Shown here piece by piece: positions 50,536 through 59,199 of a stretch of DNA of 64,000 bases. The DNA is taken from assembly GCA_048772705.1 (NCBI GenBank), contig JBLWGC010000051.1, positions 62,001 through 126,000 on the forward strand. The letters are read 5' to 3'. The notes under the pieces are model-generated. The model was given only the letters and a program-made list of their open reading frames with translations, did not search any database and was not told the DNA's origin. This stretch comes from Leidyana gryllorum EB-2025a. Its lineage: Eukaryota; Apicomplexa. The translations under genes and the position numbers were made by a program. The first letter of the stretch is position 1. The number at the start of each line of letters is the position of its first letter.

Positions 50536-51994
50536 ATGAGCTTATCTGTTGACGAATCTCTGGAGAGCGCCTCGCATGGACGCTATCAGATCGAACAAGG
50601 TCTCCCGCCCCTCTCTTTAGGTACAGTAGCTGCCCTCTTGTGACCAATCCTCCTCCTACAAACAGGAGCTGGTGTTGCTGTCGAAATGGGCCACGATGCC
50701 TTCACAAAGACCCCCGTAGTGAGCAATAATCACAGCCCCCCCGACGTAATAATTGATCGTGGATCCACCCGGACGCAGGTTGTAAAGAGCCTATCTAAAC
50801 GAACTTTGACCCAACGGAGGACCTGGCGGTTACCAGTGGGGGCGCAGACTCCACGGATGCGCACATTATTAGAGCGCTACCAAGATTCTCTAAGTTTAAT
50901 TCAAGAGATACTCATCCCCTGCTGGCAAAGCAGAGTAGATGGACCAATGTGTCGAGTATTGGGTGTCTATGAGACTGAACTAATCATTGAAGAGGTCGAT
51001 TATGGACAGATATTCATTGGTAAACCGCCCGCTCTCCACCATTGTGAAAATCCCATCAATCAGTCCATGAACATTGCGCAGGAGGTGCTTCTTTAGTACC
51101 TCGAGCGATCGACCCCAGTTTAAACACCTTCGCGATGGTTCCTGAGCACTACGCTACACACTGTGATCATCTTGATCAATTAGGAGACTCCTGGCGACCC
51201 TATAGTTGGGGTGCTATTCTTACGTTATTAACTGGTGTCTCACAAGCCTTGGCGGAATGTAAGACTGAACGTTGCAGTGGGCTCTTGTTCACCTTCAACT
51301 CGTTCCCGCCTCCAGTTCATCGCTATCATCTCATCCATGGAGACGTCAAGCCGCAAAATGTTCTGCTGTGCGACTCGGGCCGGGCCAAAATAGGTGGGCC
51401 CAATTCTGATCCTAATGAGTGGTCACGGTATTCCTATCAACCGCAGCGGACTATGATCACTTACGTAGAGGTCGACCAGAATCCACCGCCCTTTTCGTTA
51501 CGTGCATTGATGGAACGGTGGCTTTCAGACCTCCGGAGGCCTTTGCCAATATTGCGCAGGGTGAGAAGCTCGCTGATGACAATCGGATCCCAAAACTTTC
51601 TCCTTTCCACGCAGAATTCGATGGCGTAGCCGCCGACATGTGGGCATTGGGTATCACACTGTGGTGTTGGATCTTCGGCAGAATGCCTTTCAGTGACACT
51701 AGCCCAGGGGTGAGTGCGCGTGTGGTGTGTCTCTGCTGCGACATTCCATCCGAGCAGCTTGTTGGTGATGAAGTGGAAAAGTTTGACATCACTGAGGCTC
51801 TGAGGAAATGTCCATTACGAAATCGATGCCGAATGGAAGTAGTGTCAAGTTGGCATGTCAGCTTTGATGACGAAGCCATAGTGCCCATTATTGAGGAGAT
51901 TCTGCACAAACTATTACAACACGATCCAGGTGAACGTTGCGCTCCTGCTGAGGTACTTCAGGCCACGCAATCGCTCGCGGGAACAGCAACATGA
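50536..51994 (+). CDS. Divergent CAMKK/SNF1-activating-kinase-like protein kinase
   Basis: Six exons (50536-50620, 50666-51019, 51064-51258, 51316-51393, 51447-51709, 51758-51994) give 403 aa; introns 45, 44, 57, 53 and 48 nt. The catalytic loop reads LIHGDVKPQNVLL (Gly for the Arg of HRD). The DFG position reads ADYDHLRR. GTVAFRPPEAF and VAADMWALGITLWCWIFG match the APE and helix-F regions of CAMKK/GRIK/LKB1-type kinases. I see no clear VAIK lysine in the N-lobe. It could be a weak kinase or pseudokinase upstream of SNF1/AMPK. The last intron is a multiple of three and stop-free. Confidence 0.65.
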
Positions 51995-52244
51995 TTCATT
52001 TTCATCAAAAGGAAGGCGACCCCCGTGGGCGCCGCTCAATATATTTATTCAGTCGAGGTACATATAGAGTGAACGGCGCGATTCGGGAAGACCTATCAGC
52101 ACCTAAGAGAGAGGAAGAAACTGGAATTGGAAATGGTATTGGAAGCGGAAACGGAAGTGTATCTTCGGAAGGGTTCGTTTATTATTCGCTCTTGTTCGCT
52201 CTTATGGACAATAAAAATAGGGCAAAGGTTTGAGAACGACGCAA

Positions 52245-53421
52245 TTAGGTCAGGAGAGCGCTGACCTCACCGGCGGGGTAGAAGGCGTTAGGAAGGATGC
52301 CAAGTGTGGTGTTGGGCTCCACTTCGATGGTTCCTGATAAAAGATGGCGAGACAGATTGAAGAGAACGGATGGGCGGCCGGAAGTCGACTCACCAGCCTC
52401 AGCGTTGACCTTGCACTGAAAAATAGGGTAGTCGCCAAACTCAACGAGGTTCTGGCGACAGCCTCCACAGGGTCGGCCATAGTCGTCGAGCTTATAGCTG
52501 CGGAGAGGGTGACGGTATAAAAGGCGTTAGGGTAGACTCACCAGCACACAGCAACGGCTTTGAACTGCTTGACCCCCTGGGCAACAGCTTTGCACATTCC
52601 GCAACGCTCAGCACAAATTGTGAGACGAATATAGTCAGATTCAATATTGCCGCCAGTGATGATCTCGCCGGTGTTTGTCAAGAAAGCCGCTCCCACGGGG
52701 AAGTCCGAGATGGTCGGCCAGGATGTCTCACACGCCTTAACAGCAGCTTTACACACTTTCTCATATTCTTCTTGTGTGACAGTGTTGGGAGGAGCCGATC
52801 CAGTGACCTTCAAATCCGGAACGTTCAGATTGACGCGATATCCATTATGGAAAGGTACTTTCTTCTTTTCGGGGAATACTGCGAGGACGGGGGGAAGAGT
52901 ATACAGTATTCGTGTCGCATATTTGAAACTTACTGCTCGGGAGCAGAGTCTCCAACATTTTATAGTTGTCAGCCGAGGCCACTTGGCCCTGTTTGAGTGT
53001 CCAGACGGGGACGTCGCCGAACTGTAATGAATGGTGATGGAATGGGGGGAACTGTGTGCTGTGTGTGCTTACGAGTTTCGCAGCTTGGAGACAACTTCCA
53101 CAGGGCTCTGGGCTGGCGGCATCGGGAGCCACGACGACAACGAGAGCATCGACGCGAGTGGCACCGGAGCTGAGGGCGTTGAGGTAGGCCGCTTGCGGGG
53201 CACAAATGGAGTTCGGGAAGGCACAGTTCTCGAACTGTGCGCCCCGGAAGATGCCTTTGTCGGTGAGGACCGCAGCCCCGGCGAGATTCTTGTGCTCCTT
53301 GGAGTAAGGTGCGTGACTCAATTCACAGCCGAGAGTGGCCTCGACCGTCAGCTGGGCAGATCGTTGAGTGAACAGAGTGGGAGGAACCTACTTGGTGGAG
53401 TTGCTCAGGAGAGAAGTTCAT
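52245..53421 (-). CDS. Two-domain cytidine deaminase, catalytic domain C-terminal
   Basis: Six exons (53392-53421, 53073-53351, 52934-53021, 52542-52878, 52394-52497, 52245-52333) give 308 aa; introns 40, 51, 55, 44 and 60 nt. The C-terminal domain has GGNIES, LTICAERCGMCKAVAQG (zinc Cys and catalytic Glu) and RPCGGCRQ (two zinc Cys). The N-terminal domain has the same layout but reads NSICAPQAAYLNAL, with Pro where the catalytic Glu belongs, while EPCGSC keeps the zinc Cys pair. E. coli and plant CDAs have the active domain first and the degenerate one second; here the order is reversed. It converts cytidine to uridine, feeding uridine phosphorylase. Confidence 0.85.
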
Positions 53422-53451
53422 GAGGAGGCGAATTTTGGATTTTTTCTATAA
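53422..53451. promoter_or_regulatory. 30-bp divergent promoter with T6 tract
   Basis: Separates cytidine deaminase (minus) from the Nudix gene (plus). T6 lies at about 53440-53446, followed by CTATAA directly before the Nudix ATG. Confidence 0.45.
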
Positions 53452-54069
53452 ATGCAGTGGGGTGAGGAATGGTCCGCAGGGGTGGTTTTACTGCGATGGA
53501 GGAGGCGAAACACCAAGTTGGGAGATGAGGGTGGATTCGTTCTTTACAAAGACCTCAACAATGGATCTCCAGCGACTACAATTGACAGCAGCCCCGTGAA
53601 CGAGGCGGACCAGCCCCTGGTACTCCAAGCCTTAGCCATTCGTCGCAGTTCAAACCTGTTTGAGTTACCGAAAGGCCACGTTGAGGAACGAGAGACTCTG
53701 GAAGAAGCAGCCTGTCGAGAGCTGCGAGAAGAAACTGGGCTACTCAACGAGATCCAAATTGGACCTAAGGTTGGTGTTGAGTCGTATCTAACCAAGTCAA
53801 CGCGACCGCCGCATAAGGGCAAAACAGTCCTCAAGAGAGTCACATACTTTGAAGGGCTGCTCAAAACGTCTGATGCTGACGATCAAGTGTCAGAACCTCT
53901 CATAATTGGCGATCGAGAAACAGCCACCAAACTCGTCTGTTGGATCGACGCTGAGGATCTGCGACATGCTGATTTCCGTTCTCCACATATCAAACAAGTC
54001 GTGCAGAATACCCTGAACGCACATCAACGGAAATCTCCACAAGAAACACCCCCCCTCGCACCAACTTGA
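53452..54069 (+). CDS. Nudix hydrolase, 205 aa
   Basis: A single exon. The Nudix box GHVEERETLEEAACREL continuing REETGL fits G-x5-E-x7-REUXEE-xGU exactly (residues about 84-106). The preceding FELPKGH and the downstream aromatic-rich strand are as in diadenosine tetraphosphatase and diphosphoinositol-phosphate phosphatase relatives. Substrate not assignable; Ap4A, inositol pyrophosphates or capped RNA are options. Cytosolic, with no targeting signal. Confidence 0.9.
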   Translation: MQWGEEWSAGVVLLRWRRRNTKLGDEGGFVLYKDLNNGSPATTIDSSPVNEADQPLVLQALAIRRSSNLFELPKGHVEERETLEEAACRELREETGLLNEIQIGPKVGVESYLTKSTRPPHKGKTVLKRVTYFEGLLKTSDADDQVSEPLIIGDRETATKLVCWIDAEDLRHADFRSPHIKQVVQNTLNAHQRKSPQETPPLAPT

Positions 54070-54147
54070 GAGACCACCCACTATCGTTCATCGTAACAAT
54101 TATGTGCTGTTTGTCGTCGTCAGCCACTGGAAGTAGTCTGTGTCTGC

Positions 54148-55233
54148 CTACTGCGGGCCAGTGTATTCGGCAAATGGGATTTGCGACGAATTGTCATAAA
54201 CTTCTCTGACAGACTGATTTCTGCCAGAATATCTATCTCCAGAACCGCGCATCCCAGAAGAAGAAGAAGAGTCCTTCGGAGAGGGGCGGTGACTTCCAGT
54301 CGCCGACTCCGATCCGCCGTACTTGTTGTTACCGCTCCCCCGCACTCCGCTGTTGTTGTTGTATCCCCCATCAGAATATCCGCTGCTCTCCATATACCGG
54401 TCCCGTCGTCTCTCCTCTTGCCGTCCTCTTCCATAGTTACCCGACCCGGCTCCACCCCCATTTTCCTTCGGGTAATGGGCCTCGGGATCCTGAGCAATCG
54501 ACACTAACTCATTCCAGTCATCTCCAGTCAGGAACCATGATTGACCCTCGGCAGGCGATTTCTTTGGCTGTACTTTTGATGAACTCTGACTCGTTGAACT
54601 TGAACCAAAACCACTCTGTACGGGAGCACGTGTTGCTGTTCCGCCCTGTTGTTGCTGCTGATACCCGCCATTGTAGCCTTGTTGGTGGTGCTGCGGCTGC
54701 TGCTGCTGTTGGTAGCCTCCGTATTGGCCGCCATAACCCCCTCCGTAGTGACCTTCTTGGTGACCTCCACCACCGTACTGGCCTCCATAGGCTCCGTATT
54801 GGCCGCCCTGCTGACCCGCGCCGTACTGTCCCCCACCACCGCCATGCTGGCCTCCATAAGCACCGTACTGGCCTCCGCCGCCGCCATGCTGGCCTCCATA
54901 GGCTCCGTATTGGCCGCCCTGCTGACCCCCGCCGTACTGTCCCCCACCACCATACTGATGGCCGCCTCCATTATGGTGTTGATTGGATCCACCATGTTGG
55001 CCGCCGCTGTTGCCTCCACTTTGCTGGCCGCCGCCCAGCATTTTGAGGATAGGTTCAGGGATTCCGCTGCCTTTGACGCTGTTGACAGCGAGAGCCCAGA
55101 TCATATTCTGCTGAGTCTTGGGGAGGTCGGTGAACCATTTGGGTAGAATCGACGCCAATTGAGCGGGGGGACCGAATGCCGAGTCCAGCTTGCCTCCCGA
55201 GAGTGCGCTGACCGCTTGTTGTACGAACTGCAT
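54148..55233 (-). CDS. Gly/Gln/Tyr-rich low-complexity protein, 361 aa
   Basis: Single exon. Residues 1-70 are a folded, Leu-rich N-terminus (MQFVQQAVSALSGGKLDSAF). Residues 70-200 are repeats of QYGAYGGQHGGGG type plus poly-Gln, resembling prion-like condensate-forming segments. A short conserved-looking block (SWFLTGDDWNELVSIAQDPE) follows, then an RG/RE-rich disordered tail. RNA-granule or stress-related function is plausible but inferred. The repeated codons make mirror frames on the other strand. Divergent from an aldo-keto reductase across 21 bp. Confidence 0.75.
   Translation of the reverse strand: MQFVQQAVSALSGGKLDSAFGPPAQLASILPKWFTDLPKTQQNMIWALAVNSVKGSGIPEPILKMLGGGQQSGGNSGGQHGGSNQHHNGGGHQYGGGGQYGGGQQGGQYGAYGGQHGGGGGQYGAYGGQHGGGGGQYGAGQQGGQYGAYGGQYGGGGHQEGHYGGGYGGQYGGYQQQQQPQHHQQGYNGGYQQQQQGGTATRAPVQSGFGSSSTSQSSSKVQPKKSPAEGQSWFLTGDDWNELVSIAQDPEAHYPKENGGGAGSGNYGRGRQEERRRDRYMESSGYSDGGYNNNSGVRGSGNNKYGGSESATGSHRPSPKDSSSSSGMRGSGDRYSGRNQSVREVYDNSSQIPFAEYTGPQ
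54760..54960 (-). repeat. Imperfect Gly/Tyr/Gln coding repeat
   Basis: Several near-identical units encoding GQYGAYGGQHGGGGG and GQQGGQYGAYGG, each 36-45 bp and in frame. Bounds are approximate. Confidence 0.8.
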
Positions 55234-55254
55234 CTTGGGCGATGTTTTTTAGGT
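55234..55254. promoter_or_regulatory. 21-bp divergent promoter with T6 tract
   Basis: Spacer between the Gly/Gln/Tyr-rich gene (minus) and the aldo-keto reductase (plus); T6 at 55245-55250. Confidence 0.5.
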
Positions 55255-56307
55255 ATGGGATCTGTGATACCAGTATGTCCTCTGTCTAATGATGTGTACC
55301 TTCCGATTGTTGGACTCGGTTGCTACCGGCTGCGAGATGAGGATGAGTGCGGAAGGAAAGTGGAAAAGGCAGTTCGGTCGGCCATCGAACATGGCTATTG
55401 GGCATTAGACACCGCAGAGAGGTACGGTAATGAAGCGGTTATTGGTCGCGTATGGCAGGAGCTCGGGACACCGCCTGGGATCGCCAGGACCCACATTGAC
55501 TCAACCGGTCTATCACCGACAGTCAAGTACGTGACTCCAAAGCAGTGGGAAAACAATCTGGCGAAACCACATGGCGGGTGTTGTGGAGAGGAGGTGCGGG
55601 CTTTCGTTACAACGAAAGTCTTCCCGACGAGCTTTGCTCCAGAGCAGTTCTGGAGCCACGTATATACACACCTGCAGCACTTTGGGCGCAAGTGTGGTGA
55701 TCTGTTGCTGCTTCACTGGCCGGGGATGCCCAAGTCGCTGTGGGAGGACCAGAACGTCGAGCCGGAGATGAACTGCGATGCATTCCGATTTGGTACGTGG
55801 CGACTGATGGAAGAGGCGTACTATCAGAAGAAGTTCCGGGCGATTGGGGTTTCTAACTACTCTGAGCACCACCTCAAGCCTTTGCTCGAAGACATAGCCC
55901 GACGCAAACGGGAAGGGGATGTCAAAGCCGTCTTTCCAATGTGCAATCAGTCCGAGTTCTCACCAATGTTGGGGTGGAATCCAGCACTGATGCAGATAAT
56001 GGAAGAGTACAAAATTGTCGGAGTGGGCTACAGCTCAATGTGTCAGAACCGGCCAGAGTATACTGATCATCCTTTGATACGCGAAATGGTGGCCAAGTAC
56101 GACCGATCGGCAAGTCAGATTGCCCTCCGATTTGTGCTACAGTGTGGACTGGTTGTGATACCCAAGTCGGCTAGTAGTGAGAATCAGAAACTGAACTTAG
56201 AGGCCCTGAGTTTCCACCTCGATGCCAAGGATATGGAGACTTTGAGGGATTTGCAGAAAACCACCGCTATGAGGGTAATTCCAGCGAGTCCGTATGATGT
56301 ATCTTAG
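55255..56307 (+). CDS. Aldo-keto reductase, 350 aa
   Basis: Single exon from ATG at 55255 (an upstream in-frame extension would overlap the divergent gene). VGLGCYRL and ALDTAERYGNEAVIG (catalytic Asp and Tyr), AFVTTKVFP (Lys) and LLLHWPG (His) form the AKR tetrad; GVSNYSEHHL and VVIPKSASSENQ (NADPH-binding Lys/Ser) complete the barrel. About 30 extra residues lie between the Tyr and Lys elements (YVTPKQWENNLAKPHGG), so the active-site loop is unusual. Likely an NADPH-dependent aldehyde/ketone reductase. Confidence 0.9.
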   Translation: MGSVIPVCPLSNDVYLPIVGLGCYRLRDEDECGRKVEKAVRSAIEHGYWALDTAERYGNEAVIGRVWQELGTPPGIARTHIDSTGLSPTVKYVTPKQWENNLAKPHGGCCGEEVRAFVTTKVFPTSFAPEQFWSHVYTHLQHFGRKCGDLLLLHWPGMPKSLWEDQNVEPEMNCDAFRFGTWRLMEEAYYQKKFRAIGVSNYSEHHLKPLLEDIARRKREGDVKAVFPMCNQSEFSPMLGWNPALMQIMEEYKIVGVGYSSMCQNRPEYTDHPLIREMVAKYDRSASQIALRFVLQCGLVVIPKSASSENQKLNLEALSFHLDAKDMETLRDLQKTTAMRVIPASPYDVS

Positions 56308-56409
56308 GGTTTGTGATTGACATTGACGTCTCTCTTTTGGCCTTTTGATTTAAGAATCAGCTGTCGGCTTTGGAGCCCCAATTAAGGAACCTACCTCTAG
56401 GCTTAAAGA

Positions 56410-59101
56410 ATGGTGTTGGAAAACGACTTCGAATCGTCTTCACCCAGTGGCCTACCTCGATGTCAATTGATCACCCCTGAGCTCGAGATTGGCGAAGAAG
56501 TGAATGACTTCATCTCGCTCCTGTGCAATGACTGGGGTTGTGAGCCCTATACAACAATCTGTGTGTGTGGTACTAATCCTACGGGAAAAGGTGAGAGCAA
56601 AATGGCAGGAGATATATATAGTACGGTGTCCGTAATCAGCTATACTTGTCAATGATCTCTTCGGATGTTATTTGAAATCCACTTCGGCGAATCAATCTGT
56701 TCATCGATATTTGCCTGGCCGGCTAGAACTGCCCCATCGTGACAGATCCACACCATCCTTACCGCCTGTTAACGGCGCCTGTATATCAAAGGTTGACAAG
56801 ACCTGTCAATTAGTTATCGAATTAGAGGCCTTCAGTCTTGCGCACAATGAATTCCTCGACCGAGAACGCCGGCTCGCCAAGCTTGGTCTCCTGCTGGCTG
56901 ATGTAGTGCTGTATGCGATAGATCATGAGGATATGATGAGCGAGCGAGCCGAAGTAATTCAAAAGCATCTCTCTCAATTGATTACTCTGCACAACAATTC
57001 GTACACATACTGTCCATCGTGAGAGGAACCGGCTGTAGTGAGGACTGTGTATATATAATCCTTCGCAGACGCCCCCGCATGGGACTCGTCATAGTCGTGT
57101 TGAACTACAAGGGACCGCGCAACAACAGTGAAACTGAGGGTAAACCACGGAAAGAGTATCTGACGCCACATCTTTCTCACTTGCCTTCACAGCTGTCAAA
57201 AGGAAGGTCTGTAGATGGGTAGAATCCTCGATGTGCCCAACACTGCAAGGTTTTAGTTCGAATTTGGAGGATAATGTACGATCTGTCTGCCACGTGTTGC
57301 AGCCTCGATATGAACATTTCCGCTACACCCGGGACCTGCAACGCCTTGAAAGTCAGCTTCGCAGTCCAGAGGTTTGCCGCAAGCTCTCACCCCATTCAAG
57401 CAAACAGTCTGGCGTCTCCAGCCCTCCGTTGGTGCTGCCAACCCTGGAATATCCGTCGACGACACTGACTATTCCTTTAGACTATCTGAAACAATATATC
57501 AACTTGGTGTGGAACGCGATATTGAAAGACATTCCCCCTGCGATCGGGCATTTCCGTGAGCTCGTTTTCCAAAGTACGCACGTGGTGGACGGGAAACTTA
57601 TCTGTTTGGACGAGAACACCAACCTGACACGCGGACTTCGAGACTTTGCGTTTCGCAAATGTATAAAGGATATCCGAACTGAAGAAGACTGCGGCTTTGA
57701 CCGGGACACGACTCCGAAACACTCGGAGCATGTCTCTCGCGCTGTCAGTGAGTTGGGCTCTTCTGCACTCAAACGGGGTAACGTCTCTTTCCGCGGCAGA
57801 ATACTTTGTGGATTTGTGCGAGAGTAAAGGAGCGGCAGTGGAACACGAGGAAATTCAGTCATTGGTACTCGATCTGGCCAAGAGGATTTCGAGAATCCAC
57901 ATCCGGAAGGTTCGAGGATATCTCCAGCAAGCGCACAAGAAGTGCCAGCTGGCCTTGAAACGTGCGAATCGCTGTCACGAAGGCGTGACCAAAGACTGGG
58001 ATCCCGAATTGTGGCTCGAATTGGCGAGTCAATTGAAGATTTGGCAGTATCTTTTCATCAGAGAGGTCACACACCTCAAAGGAAAGAATCTCGGAGTTCT
58101 CATGATACAAGCACGAGACGTTCACTTAGAGCTCGAGTTGATGGACCCCGCTGGATCTGGAAGTACTGTCTCTCATCAGCTTCTCCAGGCCATCAGCGAC
58201 ACCTTCGCGCGTCCCTGGGACGCCAACCGACGACTGATCCGAAGCAAGTTCGGCGAAGAACTCGACAGATGCTCTCCTCGCGCTAGACGGCGACTCTTAG
58301 CTCTCCTTGAGCGCCGCAAAGTCGACGATCTCGTGGGGTCAATTCCACATGACATGCTGAGAGCTGCTCGACATTTGGCCTCCAGCTTTGGCGCTGTCCT
58401 GATGGGTAACTCAATAACACTGCAGAATCCCCCTCACATTCATTCGGCCTCGCCAGAGTACAAAATGTTACGCGCGGACGGCTCCGTGTTCGAGCAGATA
58501 CTGGCCGAAGTGATCCGCTACTTCCAGCATTCGCTCCACGAGCCCGACTGCGCCCCTCACTCGCTCTTTCTCCATCGGTGGCAGTATATCTGCACTCATC
58601 CAGATGCCTTCCCGCATGTCCAAAACTCGATCTGCGCTGTTTGGAAGTTTACCTTCGGTGAGTAACTCTCTCTGATTTCATCAAACGACACACTGCAGCT
58701 GAGATGTTGCCGTCGCTAATGAGCATAGGAGAGCGAATTGCGGTCTTCGCCGCCGCCTTTGGCCTGAACAGTGAATGCTGTCTGGGTGAGAGAGAGAGTC
58801 TGAGTAGTTCCTTCTCCAACACAAAGTAGGCCCGGACTGTCACTTTGGATTCAGCCGAGACGAACTGGTCAACGGAGCAACTTTGGCCCAACGAGTCTCC
58901 GTCACCAAGTTGACCGCTGAGGCTATTGATGTTAAGTTCAGCTGTCCTGACCTTGACGATCTGCGCAACGCGGAGGACTTGCTCCCGCCCAGCTTCCAAA
59001 CTCCAGAGACTCTGAAGCGGTACCCGTCGGCCTGTCTTGAACCCACATTGTCCACCTCGGACGAGGTCACAGTTTCTAGCAATTTAGACTTAGATAGTTA
59101 G
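56410..59101 (+). CDS. Degenerate dynamin-superfamily (Sey1/VLIG-like) GTPase
   Basis: Seven exons (56410-56590, 56640-57018, 57069-57139, 57193-57747, 57800-58657, 58699-58785, 58830-59101) give 800 aa; introns 49, 50, 53, 52, 41 and 44 nt. After about 40 residues CVCGTNPTGK aligns with the P-loop, followed by AILVNDLFG as in Sey1 (STLLNSLFG), but the P-loop Ser/Thr is Ala. The switch-II Asp-x-x-Gly is replaced by IELEAF and the QTTKG switch I is not visible. LADVVLYAIDHED and GLVIVVLNYKG follow the Sey1/VLIG strand order. The rest is helical, and no terminal membrane hairpin is seen. Likely a GTPase relative unable to hydrolyse, perhaps a partner of the Sey1 gene 98 bp downstream. Confidence 0.65.
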
Positions 59102-59199
59102 TTAGGAGATTGAATCGAACACCCCCACAACTCTACTATCCTAACCCCCTCTTCTAGGGTACGAGCCACACCTGCCCTCTGAATTTTTGAAGTGAGGTG

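Noticed and set aside
51991-52233. 80-codon frame after the CAMKK-like kinase
   Set aside because: It overlaps the kinase stop, is low-complexity (Gly/Asn/Ser) and probably 3' untranslated sequence.
54528-55146. Long frames on both strands over the Gly/Gln/Tyr-rich gene
   Set aside because: They are mirror readings of GGN-type repeat codons; only the minus-strand frame gives a folded N-terminus and a conserved-looking block.
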